Below are positions 21,406 to 30,358 of a stretch of DNA of 33,728 bases, piece after piece (the stretch's first letter is position 1; every line of letters starts with the position of its first letter). The position numbers and the translations under genes are program-made. The notes under the pieces were generated by a model that made no database searches, had not been told where the DNA came from, and saw only the letters and a program-made list of their open reading frames with translations. The DNA lies in assembly GCA_038227435.1 (NCBI GenBank), contig JBBRPW010000003.1:1-33728 (forward strand), written 5' to 3'. This DNA is from JBBRNV01 sp038227435 (GTDB lineage Bacteria > Patescibacteriota > Minisyncoccia > Phycocordibacterales > CALRBL01).

Positions 21406-24400
21406 TTAGGGGGTAATCGGGTCAGTAGGTGGAATTACAATTGGGTCAGGCACAGGTGTTGTTGATGAAGCTAACGGAATTACTATTGTTGATGTGTCTG
21501 ATGAGGTTGATGTACTTCCTACAGTACTGGGTGTTCCAGTATCAGAAGGTGTTGGGGTCGGAGTAGATGTTGCACTTGAGGTACTTATTCCTGCTGGAGA
21601 TGAACCGGTTCCACCACTTAGTGCTTGTTGTGCTGCAGTTTGGCTTTCGCATGATCCGGCAAGCGTACTAATTGCGCCATTGTTTACAGTGATACAGGTA
21701 AGTTGTCCTGTTGATTTATCTCGCACTGTTATCCCCTCTTCAATCGTTGCATGTTTAGCTGTAAAGTTTTCAACAAAAATATTTTTGAGTGCTGTCACTC
21801 CGTTAACTATTGATGTCCCGAATGAATTAAGTACATCAAAAATAGATGTAGATCCGGGATTCAATACATTTGAACTTGTTGCTGAAAGAATTGTTGAAGA
21901 TCCATATAGTCGATCAAGTTTTTCATTAAGCGCTTGAATACCGATAAGTGCAACACCTGCTGGGTCGATTGTTGAGATAGAAGTATTAGATCCTCCAACA
22001 TGAAAGGCTTCATAAAAATCTTGAGCAAATGGCCCTATGTGAGTTGTTCCTGTCGGATCCTTTTTGTAATTCCATTGCTCAATAGGAAGTGAAGCAATTT
22101 TTGAAAGAACATCTTGTTTGTCGAGTGTCACGAAGTTTTCTTTCAAATTTCTATCTGATGCATTGGTCCATGTTGAACCATCAGAATAAGCACCGCCCGA
22201 GAGTGCGATTAAGTGATTGGGAGTTGTCGTTCCAATTCCCACATTTCCTCCAACTGGCTGCAATATAAGATCTCGAGAAGTTACTCCGGGAGACACTGCT
22301 TCAATAATTCCAAAATTACCTGTTTGATTATATGAAATTCCTACACCTCCAGTATTTCCATCTGCTCCAACTACAAAATGTTCATTGTCCCATGAACTAA
22401 AACTAGCGAAAGTTGTGTCGTTTGTTGTTACCACATGAAGTTTTGCAAGATTATTTGTTGTCCCAATTCCAACATTTCCTGTTGAATCAATAATTAATCG
22501 ATTTGTAAATGTATGCGAAACGTCTATGTCTGCAGCATCTGACTGACCGATTACAAAAGCACTTGCATTACCATATGCAAATTCTCCAGTTTGCCCAGCT
22601 TGTTTAATTAATCCAACTCTATTTGCGGCAGCATCAAGTGACCAGAAAGCTCCTTCTCCTCCAATAATATTTCCAGCTACTGATAACGAACCGTCACTAA
22701 TAGTAAGATCACCATTAACATTACTTGAACCATATGATGTAAATGCTGATGCAAAAGTTGTAAGCCCTGTAAATAATCCTGTTCCCTGGACACTTAATGT
22801 TTCTGTTGGAGTACTCGTTCCGATTCCAACTTTTGCACCGCCAACTGGCGCTGCGGATGCGGTAGTATTTGCTCCAATTCCTGTCGCATATATTATTCCA
22901 CCGACATTTAATTGATTGTTCGCATCGTTTGCAGTACCTTGTCCAATTGCGACACTATTTATAAATCCTCCGGTTGAGGTGTAATTACCCAAAAGAATTG
23001 ATGATGAGTCTCCTGAAGTATTGTCAACTACATCAGTCAGTCCTGCTGATCGACCTATAAAAATAGAATTGGCGGCAAAGGTTGAACCGTTACCAGCGTT
23101 TGTTCCAATAAAAACTGAGTTGGCTGCATTACTTGCGTTTGTCCCCGCATTAGTACCAATGAAATTTGAATTATTTGCTTGACCTCCATTTAAGCCAGCT
23201 TGGTATCCAATAAAGTTTGAACTGTATCCACTTGTTGCATTATTTCCAGCAATTGCACCGATAAAGTTTGAGTTAGCTGCTTCAGTCGCACCTACACCAG
23301 ATTGGTTTCCGATAAAGTTTGAGTTAGCTGCATTTGTTGCTGCAATTCCCGCATGATACCCAAAGAAGTTTGAGTTAGCTGCATTGATTGCAGTGTCTCC
23401 CGCACCTTGTCCGTAAAAGTTTGAGTTAGCTGCACTAGTTGCATTTGCACCTGCACCATTTCCAAAAAAGTTTGAAAAGGCGGCATTTGTAGCTCCTGCT
23501 CCTGCGGATACTCCGAAGAAGTTTGAGAAAGGTGAATCAGTTGCTCCATTACCAGCAAGCAAACCAAAGAAGTTTGAATTATATGAATTCGTTGCACCAG
23601 ATCCTGCTGTAGTTCCTATGAAGTTTGATTGTATTGCGCCGGTTGCACCATTACCTGCATCAGATCCAATAAAAACTGCACTTACAGCATTTGTGGCTCC
23701 TGCTCCTGCATTAGAACCGATGAAGTTTGATGAGGCTGCACCAATCGCACCGTTACCTGCACCTGCCCCAATAAAGTTTGAGCTCACTGCATTAATTGCA
23801 CCATTACCAGCATTATTTCCAATGAAGTTTGAATACTGAGCTTGAGCGGCAGAGTAACCAGCATTTGTTCCTATAAATATCGACTCGGTAGAGTTAGTTG
23901 CATTACTACCTGCTCCAATTCCAGCAAAAAAGGTACCTGAAATTGGTGAAGAAATTGGAGTTCCATTTACATTAAAGGAGTTTGAATATGTGATGCCGGT
24001 CGCTGTAATATCGCCTTGAACTCCCAAAGTACTCCCTGGAGTTGTTGTTCCGATTCCAACTTTTCCTCCTGCAAATGCCGCACCTGTTTGACTACTACTA
24101 TTATAAATTCCTGTGGCATACAAAACATTTCCAATATTTAATTCTTGTGCGGCATTGTTAATTACTCCTTGTCCAATAGAAATTGAATTTGAAAATCCAC
24201 CAGTTCCTGCATATTGACCAATTGCAATTGATGCTCCGCCCGAACTGTTATCTACAGTATCAGAACTACCAGCACCTCTTCCAATAAAAATAGAGTTTTT
24301 AGCATTTGTAGCTCCTGCTCCCGCAGACACACCAATGAAGTTTGAGAAAGAGGCATTTGTCGCACCATTTCCAGCAGACAAACCGAAAAAATTAGAATCG

Positions 24401-25881
24401 TTTGCATTTGTTGCATTCCTACCTGCATTTGCTCCGATGAAGTTAGAATCATTAGCGTTTGTCGCGCTGAGACCCGCCTGTGTTCCTAAAAAGTTTGAAT
24501 TGTCAGCATTTACACCTAAAGCTCCAGCACTTTGCCCAATAAAATTAGATTGTTGTGCTAGTGTAGCGCCTGCCCCTGCAGCGTTTCCAATAAAATTAGA
24601 TTGAAGTGCATTTGTTGCTCCTTCTCCAGCACTTAACCCTATGAAAAGCGTACCTAATAGAGGAGATGAAAAAGGAAGCTGATTAATTTTAAATATCCCA
24701 CTTACGGTACTAGTTCCACTTACAACTAACGTATCGGTTGGTGTTGTAGTTCCAACTCCGACACTTCCTCCGTTTGGGGCAATTAATACGTTTCCATTTT
24801 GAATAAGAGGATCAAAGGCGTCTGAACCTGGAATAATAAATACGTCTCCTCCTTTAGGTCCGAGGCTTGAATTTCCTCCGCGAATAAATACCATACCTCC
24901 CTGTGAATTATACGCGTCACTTACTGTACAACCACTGTCATCACATGTTGATTCAGATGTCGCATATGCATCTCCTGCTTTAATTGTAACAGTCCCCGTG
25001 TCGGCTATTGGCCTTGTGATATCAGCGGTTCTAATAACTAAATCTTGTTTAATAAAATGTCCGTCCCTTCCTCCAATAATTGTTGATGTTGCCTGGTCTA
25101 CTAATAAAACATTGCCTGTAAACAATCCATTTCCTGCAACTGAAAGTTTTTCTTCAGGTGTTGTCGTACCGATTCCAAAATTTCTATTTACTAAAACACG
25201 AAATGCCTCAACTCCATTTGTTTTAAACACTAAAGGCTGCGTATCAGTAGTTCCAATAAAATTAAGCGATGGATTTGTTCCAGCATTTCCTAAAAGTAAC
25301 CACGCATCAGTTGAAGAACTGCTGCCTCCGCCTGTTGAAGTTGCAACTGGTCGATTTTCAAGAGCTAATAATCGTGCGTCGATAATAGTAAAGCGGGGGC
25401 CAAGCGCATCTCCTAAACCTGTTCCACTTGTACCTCCTCCGCCCCCTGATACATACGTAATATTTGTTACACCTCCGTACGAACCCGTTGATGAATTATA
25501 TCCCGATGTATTAATATCTCGTGCCGCATATTCAGAAATCTTTCGATCAATTAATTTTGAAATTTCTGTTAGCGATAGTCCTTCTGAATTTGGATAATAC
25601 GATTTGTAAATCGCTAAGGTTTGATTAATAGGAGTTGTTACTGGTTTTGTAACCACTAAATTCCCATAAAAACTTCCACTTACTTGAGGTTTCTTTATAA
25701 TAATGTAAAGAGTTGTTGTTTGAGCTTCTGTTTTTAACGAAAAGACCGGAATCAATGATGTAAAGACAAGGGGAAAAATAAGCCCGAAAACAAAAATACC
25801 GCACAAACGGCCTGTCCACATTACACGTTTATTTTTCGTGTTTTGAACAATAATTTCCGTAGTGTCGGTACTTTGAAACAT
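21406..25881 (-). CDS. Giant repeat surface protein with peptidase S74 (endosialidase chaperone) domain
   Basis: 1491 residues. The N-terminal transmembrane/signal segment (about 22-48, LCGIFVFGLIFPLVFTSLIPVF) is followed by a Gly/Ser-rich spacer. Several GVGTTTP / VGIGTTTP-type units (LVVSGTST-like) resemble tail-fibre and YadA-like head motifs. Two blocks of 17-residue repeats with consensus SNFIGxxAGxxATNAxN make up the shaft. The peptidase S74 chaperone domain begins near SDRNLKENFVTLDKQDVLSKI and runs through GPFAQDF. In phage fibres S74 drives trimer assembly and then cleaves itself off. Here about 185 residues follow it, ending in a Ser/Thr/Pro-rich tail without a membrane anchor. Likely a trimeric cell-surface fibre or adhesin; the binding partner is unknown. 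TAAAAT ends 8 nt before the ATG. Confidence 0.88.
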   Translation of the reverse strand: MFQSTDTTEIIVQNTKNKRVMWTGRLCGIFVFGLIFPLVFTSLIPVFSLKTEAQTTTLYIIIKKPQVSGSFYGNLVVTKPVTTPINQTLAIYKSYYPNSEGLSLTEISKLIDRKISEYAARDINTSGYNSSTGSYGGVTNITYVSGGGGGTSGTGLGDALGPRFTIIDARLLALENRPVATSTGGGSSSSTDAWLLLGNAGTNPSLNFIGTTDTQPLVFKTNGVEAFRVLVNRNFGIGTTTPEEKLSVAGNGLFTGNVLLVDQATSTIIGGRDGHFIKQDLVIRTADITRPIADTGTVTIKAGDAYATSESTCDDSGCTVSDAYNSQGGMVFIRGGNSSLGPKGGDVFIIPGSDAFDPLIQNGNVLIAPNGGSVGVGTTTPTDTLVVSGTSTVSGIFKINQLPFSSPLLGTLFIGLSAGEGATNALQSNFIGNAAGAGATLAQQSNFIGQSAGALGVNADNSNFLGTQAGLSATNANDSNFIGANAGRNATNANDSNFFGLSAGNGATNASFSNFIGVSAGAGATNAKNSIFIGRGAGSSDTVDNSSGGASIAIGQYAGTGGFSNSISIGQGVINNAAQELNIGNVLYATGIYNSSSQTGAAFAGGKVGIGTTTPGSTLGVQGDITATGITYSNSFNVNGTPISSPISGTFFAGIGAGSNATNSTESIFIGTNAGYSAAQAQYSNFIGNNAGNGAINAVSSNFIGAGAGNGAIGAASSNFIGSNAGAGATNAVSAVFIGSDAGNGATGAIQSNFIGTTAGSGATNSYNSNFFGLLAGNGATDSPFSNFFGVSAGAGATNAAFSNFFGNGAGANATSAANSNFYGQGAGDTAINAANSNFFGYHAGIAATNAANSNFIGNQSGVGATEAANSNFIGAIAGNNATSGYSSNFIGYQAGLNGGQANNSNFIGTNAGTNASNAANSVFIGTNAGNGSTFAANSIFIGRSAGLTDVVDNTSGDSSSILLGNYTSTGGFINSVAIGQGTANDANNQLNVGGIIYATGIGANTTASAAPVGGAKVGIGTSTPTETLSVQGTGLFTGLTTFASAFTSYGSSNVNGDLTISDGSLSVAGNIIGGEGAFWSLDAAANRVGLIKQAGQTGEFAYGNASAFVIGQSDAADIDVSHTFTNRLIIDSTGNVGIGTTNNLAKLHVVTTNDTTFASFSSWDNEHFVVGADGNTGGVGISYNQTGNFGIIEAVSPGVTSRDLILQPVGGNVGIGTTTPNHLIALSGGAYSDGSTWTNASDRNLKENFVTLDKQDVLSKIASLPIEQWNYKKDPTGTTHIGPFAQDFYEAFHVGGSNTSISTIDPAGVALIGIQALNEKLDRLYGSSTILSATSSNVLNPGSTSIFDVLNSFGTSIVNGVTALKNIFVENFTAKHATIEEGITVRDKSTGQLTCITVNNGAISTLAGSCESQTAAQQALSGGTGSSPAGISTSSATSTPTPTPSDTGTPSTVGSTSTSSDTSTIVIPLASSTTPVPDPIVIPPTDPITP
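23035..23935 (-). repeat. Coding tandem repeat, block 2 (about 17 units of 51 bp)
   Basis: Consecutive 17-residue units such as SNFIGNNAGNGAINAVS and SNFFGVSAGAGATNAAF, varying at positions 6-7, 10-11 and 14-17. The Asn-Phe-[IF]-Gly and Ala-Gly positions are nearly invariant. The last unit runs into SAGLTDVVDN. Confidence 0.85.
24255..24655 (-). repeat. Coding tandem repeat, block 1 (about 8 units of 51 bp)
   Basis: Starts at LFIGLSAGEGATNALQ and continues through SNFLGTQAGLSATNAND to SIFIGRGAGSSDTVDN. Both blocks end in the same (S/T)-x-VDN cap and then a GNY/GQY plus INSVAIGQG-like module, so the whole block-plus-cap unit was duplicated. Confidence 0.85.
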
Positions 25882-25997
25882 ACCATGCCATTTTACGCTA
25901 AAAATGTTGCTATTCCTAACTATTTTTAACTTTAAATGTGGAGAACTCTAGCTCAATTTAGGTCGTATTATTTTAACTAATTTTCATCTTTTTTTGA

Positions 25998-26783
25998 CTA
26001 TTCAATCTCAAAGGTAATTGTAATATTTGAAGTGACTGTTTGTGATCCAGCCTCAACAGGAACTGATGGACTCGCCTCCCCAGCTGACATAGTTTTCATA
26101 GAATCCATTGCATATGGAGGAGTACCACCATTGTTGTCTTCGTAGATGCTTGTGATTTTGCCAATTCTAATTCCAGACGCTTTAGCAATACTTTTTGCTT
26201 GGGCCATGGCATCGGCTATCGCTTTTTCACGAGCTTGCTCTTTGATTTTTGATGGATCATCAAGATTCATCGTAATACTACTTACGTTTTGAGCCCCCTT
26301 ATCACTTACTAGACTAAGTAAATCTCCCACCTTTGCAATATCTCGAACTTTAACTGTGAAAGATTCTGAAGCTTCGTAACCACTAATCACAGGGTTACTT
26401 GGCGGACAATATTGATACGTGCAAACACCCTGTTTTGTATTGTCGTATGTTGGATATAAGTTATATGACGATGTTTGAATGTCAGCCTCAGCAATTCCTG
26501 CACTTTTTAGAGCAGAAACAATAGGTTCTGCTTTTTTAGACATTGCCGCTTCAGCATCAGCCCCCTTTGGAGCTTTTTCTGTAATACTAAAACTAAAAGT
26601 AGCAATATCCGGCTTTGCAATTACTTCTCCTTTTCCAGAAACAGAAAAAGAAGCATATGTATTTGTTAAATACGATGTTTGTTTAAAGTTATAAATAGCC
26701 GAACTTAGTAAGTAAACCATTAATAATACGAGCACTCCGTATACGAGCCCTCGAGTGTTTTTATTGTCCATAATTGTATTCAT
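25998..26783 (-). CDS. SIMPL (DUF541) domain exported protein
   Basis: 261 residues with an N-terminal membrane anchor (about 13-30, GLVYGVLVLLMVYLLSSAIYN) and then a SIMPL domain. This shows FSVSGKGEVIAKPDIATFSFSITEKA, DIQTSSYNLYPTYDN and GYEASESFTVKVRDIAKVGDLLSLVSDKGAQNVSSITM (each read in pieces), the hallmark order of the family. SIMPL proteins lie in the periplasm or outside the membrane and are linked to oxidative stress or signalling in a few organisms, with no agreed biochemical activity. Two cysteines (VCTYQYCPP) could form a disulfide. TAGAAT ends exactly 6 nt before the ATG. It lies in the minus-strand run after folD. The stop is TAG. Confidence 0.88.
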   Translation of the reverse strand: MNTIMDNKNTRGLVYGVLVLLMVYLLSSAIYNFKQTSYLTNTYASFSVSGKGEVIAKPDIATFSFSITEKAPKGADAEAAMSKKAEPIVSALKSAGIAEADIQTSSYNLYPTYDNTKQGVCTYQYCPPSNPVISGYEASESFTVKVRDIAKVGDLLSLVSDKGAQNVSSITMNLDDPSKIKEQAREKAIADAMAQAKSIAKASGIRIGKITSIYEDNNGGTPPYAMDSMKTMSAGEASPSVPVEAGSQTVTSNITITFEIE

Positions 26784-26789
26784 GCGGCC

Positions 26790-26795
26790 ATTCTA
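26790..26795 (-). promoter_or_regulatory. -10 box of the SIMPL gene (leaderless type)
   Basis: TAGAAT, six bases (GGCCGC), then the ATG at 26783. Confidence 0.45.
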
Positions 26796-26822
26796 GCATC
26801 AAAAACATACTATTAAAAAACC

Positions 26823-27686
26823 TTAAGAATTCTTCAAATATGCTTCCACTAAATTTTCAAAAAGTGATGCGACGGTTAACTGCCCTACCCCTCCAGGAAC
26901 CGGAGTATACGCCTTAACATGCTTGCGGGCATCAGCCGAAAAATCTCCGATTAATTGATCATCTTCCAATCGATTAATTCCAATATCAAAAATAATTTGG
27001 TTTTCATGCACCATTTCTTTTGAAACTAAATTTTGTTTTCCTGCTGCAATCATAATAATTTCATTTTGAGCAACCAATTCTTTTAAATTATTTGTATGCG
27101 AATGTGCAACCGTAACTGTGGCGTTTGCATTTATCAGTGCAAGGGCAAGTGGTTTACCTACAATTAATGATCGGCCAATTACTAAAACTTTTTTTGATTC
27201 AAGTTCAATATTATATTCTCTACACATTGTTAAAATTCCTTTTACTGTTGCGGCAATAAAACTTGGTTTTCCAACGAGCAGATTGTACATACTTGATTCA
27301 CCTAATCCATCAACATCTTTTTTTGAATCAATTGCATTTAAAATTTCATTTTGATTTAAATGAACAGGAATTGGCATTTGTACAATAACTCCGTGGACAG
27401 AATTATTTGTGTTATGAATTTGAATTGAATGAACAATCTCATTTGTTGTTACATTTTCATCGTGACATTCTTCAATTACCTCTCCTCCAATTTTTTTACC
27501 AAAAGCAATTTTATTCTTTACATATGTTTTACTTGCTTCATTATTTCCAATTCGAATAATCACAAGTGTGGGAAGTATTTTTAAAGAAGATACACTAATT
27601 TTTTCGGAAATTTTAGAACTTAAGACATTACAAATAGCTTCTTTAAGTGGTCTTCCGTCTAAAATTTGAGGTGTTTTGTCATTCAT
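26823..27686 (-). CDS. folD: Bifunctional methylene-THF dehydrogenase/cyclohydrolase
   Basis: Interconverts 5,10-methylene-THF and 10-formyl-THF with NADP, linking the GlyA/ThyA carbon pool to formylation; 287 residues from the ATG at 27686. A TTG at 27707 is an upstream option. Landmarks: the catalytic-lysine region SKTYVKNKIAFGKKIGGE (about 51-68), the substrate motif QMPIPVHLN, the DVDGLGESS segment, the nucleotide-binding GRSLIVGKPLALALINANATVTVAHSHT and the C-terminal TPVPGGVGQLTVASL. TTTATG with TACTAT close upstream gives no clean leaderless spacing. It lies in the same orientation as the SIMPL and DedA-PAP2 genes. Confidence 0.95.
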   Translation of the reverse strand: MNDKTPQILDGRPLKEAICNVLSSKISEKISVSSLKILPTLVIIRIGNNEASKTYVKNKIAFGKKIGGEVIEECHDENVTTNEIVHSIQIHNTNNSVHGVIVQMPIPVHLNQNEILNAIDSKKDVDGLGESSMYNLLVGKPSFIAATVKGILTMCREYNIELESKKVLVIGRSLIVGKPLALALINANATVTVAHSHTNNLKELVAQNEIIMIAAGKQNLVSKEMVHENQIIFDIGINRLEDDQLIGDFSADARKHVKAYTPVPGGVGQLTVASLFENLVEAYLKNS

Positions 27687-27737
27687 AAATATAGTAGGAC
27701 TTATCAAGTCAAAAGGGTGTTTAAAAATTAATCTAAA

Positions 27738-29033
27738 TTAAACGGTATGCTCTGATTTTACGATCATTCTCGCATAATGGCCATGAATAAGGCGAATTAA
27801 TCGTATTAACATCATTGAAAGTGTAACTGAGAAAATACCAACGAATACTCCCCCAATGATGTCTGACACCCAATGCGCTCGTACATATACTCTACTTATT
27901 CCAACTAAAATGACAAATAAAAATGATAGGATGCCGATGACACACATACTTATAAATTTTTTATTTATATATAGTCTTGGAATAAAGACAATGCTAATTA
28001 AAAGTGCAAAGGTTGTAGCGAAAGTAACATGACCACTTGGGAAACTTGTAGTAAGAATATTTACCAATGCTCCATTTGGTCTAGCAATCTGGGTAAATCC
28101 TTTCAGAAATAAATCGACAACTGTACTGAGTGAAAATGAAAGTGCAACCAATATTGCATCTGAATAGTATTTTTTATAGAGCATATAAAATACAAATATT
28201 GCGGCAAATATTGCGGCATTAATCGGATCAACAAGAGCCGTCAATCCCACAAAAAAGTCAGTGATGTGTGAATACACCAATACATCAATTACTTTAAAAA
28301 CAGCGAGGTCAATTTTAGTAAGCCAGCCGTGATGAATCACTTGACGATATGTTTCGATAAACGCGAAAGCTGAAAAAAGATTCAATCCGAGAATGTAAAC
28401 ATAATATTTTTTAAATATATGATGATTTCGATTAATCGTTGAATATAAGAAGTAAGCTAAAACAGAAAATGCCAGCGCGAATAATACAAAAATACTTGCA
28501 TATCTTAGCGCAACCTGAATTGCTCTTCCAAATATATATCCCCCACCTATATGAATAACTGACCAAATAAACGAAGAGAGAAATGCATAACTACAGTATT
28601 CTCTGAAATTAAATTTTGAAACACCGAACAACATTGGAGAAAGTGCCCGGGCAAGTGTATTAAACCTTCCCCAAATTATAAACTTTGCAGGGTGTTTTAT
28701 TAAAAAATTTTCAAGAGAATTCTTTCGTTCTTCTGTATAAAACATCCATTTTCCTAAAACCCTCACAGCCTCATTTCCCCACGTATAGCCAATAGCGTAT
28801 CCTAAAATGTCTCCTAAAAAAGCCCCGATTGTTCCTGTGGCAATAAGTGGCATTACTTGGATGTGGCTAAATTTTGAAAAAATACCAATTCCCACTGCAA
28901 TACTCGAACCAGGAATAACAACTCCGATAATTGGAATTCCCTCAAAAAGTGACGATAGGAACAAAACGATATAGCCCCACATTCCAAAGTGGTTTTGTGT
29001 GAAAATTAAAAGATGATGGAAAAAATTATTCAT
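27738..29033 (-). CDS. DedA-PAP2 fusion membrane protein
   Basis: 431 residues. Part 1 (about 1-200) is a DedA/SNARE-associated (VTT) transporter-like domain: FEGIPIIGVVIPGSS with the re-entrant-loop proline/glycine signature (30-44), then GRFNTLARALSPMLFGVSKF (122-141). DedA proteins help move undecaprenyl phosphate and other lipids. Part 2 (about 205-425) is a PAP2 phosphatase with all three motifs: K(x6)RP at 311-319, PSGH at 332-335 and SR(x5)H(x3)D at 380-391. The union suggests one protein that dephosphorylates a lipid pyrophosphate such as undecaprenyl pyrophosphate and flips the product; this is inference. It starts 21 nt after the dsbA-like stop, so probably cotranscribed. Confidence 0.9.
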   Translation of the reverse strand: MNNFFHHLLIFTQNHFGMWGYIVLFLSSLFEGIPIIGVVIPGSSIAVGIGIFSKFSHIQVMPLIATGTIGAFLGDILGYAIGYTWGNEAVRVLGKWMFYTEERKNSLENFLIKHPAKFIIWGRFNTLARALSPMLFGVSKFNFREYCSYAFLSSFIWSVIHIGGGYIFGRAIQVALRYASIFVLFALAFSVLAYFLYSTINRNHHIFKKYYVYILGLNLFSAFAFIETYRQVIHHGWLTKIDLAVFKVIDVLVYSHITDFFVGLTALVDPINAAIFAAIFVFYMLYKKYYSDAILVALSFSLSTVVDLFLKGFTQIARPNGALVNILTTSFPSGHVTFATTFALLISIVFIPRLYINKKFISMCVIGILSFLFVILVGISRVYVRAHWVSDIIGGVFVGIFSVTLSMMLIRLIRLIHGHYARMIVKSEHTV

Positions 29034-29054
29034 TTACAATTTAATCTAGTCAAA

Positions 29055-29729
29055 TTATTTTACGCGGGCAAGCTCAGCTTCTATTGCATCAATCAATACG
29101 TTTTTATCCGCTACTCGAACCGTTGATGAACCGATAAAGAACGTTGGTGTTGAATTTACCCCAACCGCTTCAGCATCCTTTTTATCAGCCTCTACTCTGT
29201 CTTTTACAAACTGACTTTCTTTATCCTTTTTCCATTGATCAATATTTAAACCAATTTTTTGTGCGTACGACTGAAATACATTTGATGGATCAACTTGTTC
29301 CGACCACTCAGCTTGTCCTTCAAAAAGCATATCGTGCATTTCAAAAAACTTTCCTTGAAGTCCTGCAGCTTCTGCAGCATATGCCGCAGTCAAAGAATTT
29401 AAGTGCATACTCAAAGGATAGTTTCGATATACGAATGTTACTTTATCTCCGTATGTTTCTTTTAGACTTTTAACACCAGGATATGCATATCCGCAAGCAG
29501 GACATTGAAAATCAGCGAACTCAATTACTTTTACTTTTTCAGTTTGTTTTGCTTTTACTTCATGCTGTCCTTCTCTATTTAATTGTTGAATATTCGGAAT
29601 TTGAGTAACTTCAATTTTTGGAGTTGTTACTTGCTCTCCTTTATAGAAATAAGCTCCGACTCCTACAAGGAGGATGCAGGCTAAAATAACTCCGACAGCA
29701 ACTTTTACTTCTGTAGTAATTTGGTTCAT
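29055..29729 (-). CDS. DsbA-like membrane-anchored thiol:disulfide oxidoreductase
   Basis: 224 residues. N-terminal anchor about 9-28 (VKVAVGVILACILLVGVGAYF), a linker, then a thioredoxin-fold domain with active site CPAC at C76-C79 (FADFQCPACGYAYPGV). The helical insertion typical of DsbA follows, then the cis-proline loop in VNSTPTFFIG. DsbA-type enzymes introduce disulfides in exported proteins and are re-oxidised by DsbB, which lies just upstream. Several exported proteins here carry paired cysteines (for example the YGN-rich protein and the SIMPL protein). It falls in the DsbA/BdbD class; the exact subfamily is not resolved. Confidence 0.92.
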   Translation of the reverse strand: MNQITTEVKVAVGVILACILLVGVGAYFYKGEQVTTPKIEVTQIPNIQQLNREGQHEVKAKQTEKVKVIEFADFQCPACGYAYPGVKSLKETYGDKVTFVYRNYPLSMHLNSLTAAYAAEAAGLQGKFFEMHDMLFEGQAEWSEQVDPSNVFQSYAQKIGLNIDQWKKDKESQFVKDRVEADKKDAEAVGVNSTPTFFIGSSTVRVADKNVLIDAIEAELARVK

Positions 29730-29781
29730 AAATATATTTGGGTGGAATAACGTCTACTAAGATGAAACTTATTTTATAATT

Positions 29782-30237
29782 TTATACCGCTTTGTTAACG
29801 ATGTTCGTAGCATACTGTTTATTTAAATAGACACAAATAATAATCACGGTGAGCGCTGTGAATGCCATGAGAGGAATTGTAATGAAACCATAATACTCAA
29901 CATATACGGTTGTACACGAAACTCCATTTTTACAAGGTGCAAGACTGTCTGAAATAAATTTATAGTACAAAAGATTATGAAAGAGCGAAATACACCACCC
30001 AATAATAGCTACGGGTAGAACGTAATATGCAATATTTGCATCACGCCTTGCATATGCAATTCCTAAAATAAGAGCAAAAGGATAGATTGCAATTCGTTGC
30101 CACCAACATAAAACACAAGGCGGATATAAAGCAATCTCACTGTAATATAAGCTACCTCCCATGGCTACAATAGCTTGTATCCAAGCCACCAAAAGGCCGT
30201 ATCTACCAAAAAATTTCTTAAGATTTTCTTTAATCAT
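29782..30237 (-). CDS. dsbB: Disulfide bond formation protein DsbB
   Basis: 151 residues with four predicted membrane helices. The first extracytoplasmic cysteine pair is CVLC (C41-C44, in YPPCVLCWWQR) and the second is C102/C108 (APCKNGVSC). These are the two redox pairs that pass electrons from DsbA to quinone. The WWQR after CVLC is the conserved quinone-site arginine context. TACAAT ends exactly 6 nt before the ATG. It is first in a minus-strand run with the dsbA-like gene and DedA-PAP2. Confidence 0.95.
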   Translation of the reverse strand: MIKENLKKFFGRYGLLVAWIQAIVAMGGSLYYSEIALYPPCVLCWWQRIAIYPFALILGIAYARRDANIAYYVLPVAIIGWCISLFHNLLYYKFISDSLAPCKNGVSCTTVYVEYYGFITIPLMAFTALTVIIICVYLNKQYATNIVNKAV

Positions 30238-30243
30238 TTATGC

Positions 30244-30249
30244 ATTGTA
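30244..30249 (-). promoter_or_regulatory. -10 box of dsbB (leaderless type)
   Basis: TACAAT on the minus strand, six bases (GCATAA), then the ATG at 30237. Confidence 0.5.
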
Positions 30250-30281
30250 ACACTTTATGTGTTTCAAATTAAATCTCCTTG

Positions 30282-30316
30282 TAAAAAAATAAAATACCCC
30301 TATTAATAAGGGTATT
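30282..30316 (-). terminator. Terminator of the coiled-coil protein gene
   Basis: On the minus strand AATACCC (30316-30310), loop, GGGTATT (30299-30293) followed by TTATTTTTTTA. Confidence 0.75.
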
Positions 30317-30358
30317 CTATTTAACTTAAAAAAGTTTTATGGATAAATCTATATTGAA

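Noticed and set aside
23035..24655. CRISPR-like periodicity from the 51-bp repeats
   Set aside because: The repeats are coding, contiguous without spacers and imperfect at the DNA level.
21494..25597. Plus-strand ORFs opposite the giant S74 gene
   Set aside because: They are antisense shadows of a repetitive Gly/Ala/Asn-rich reading frame with no start signals or family features.
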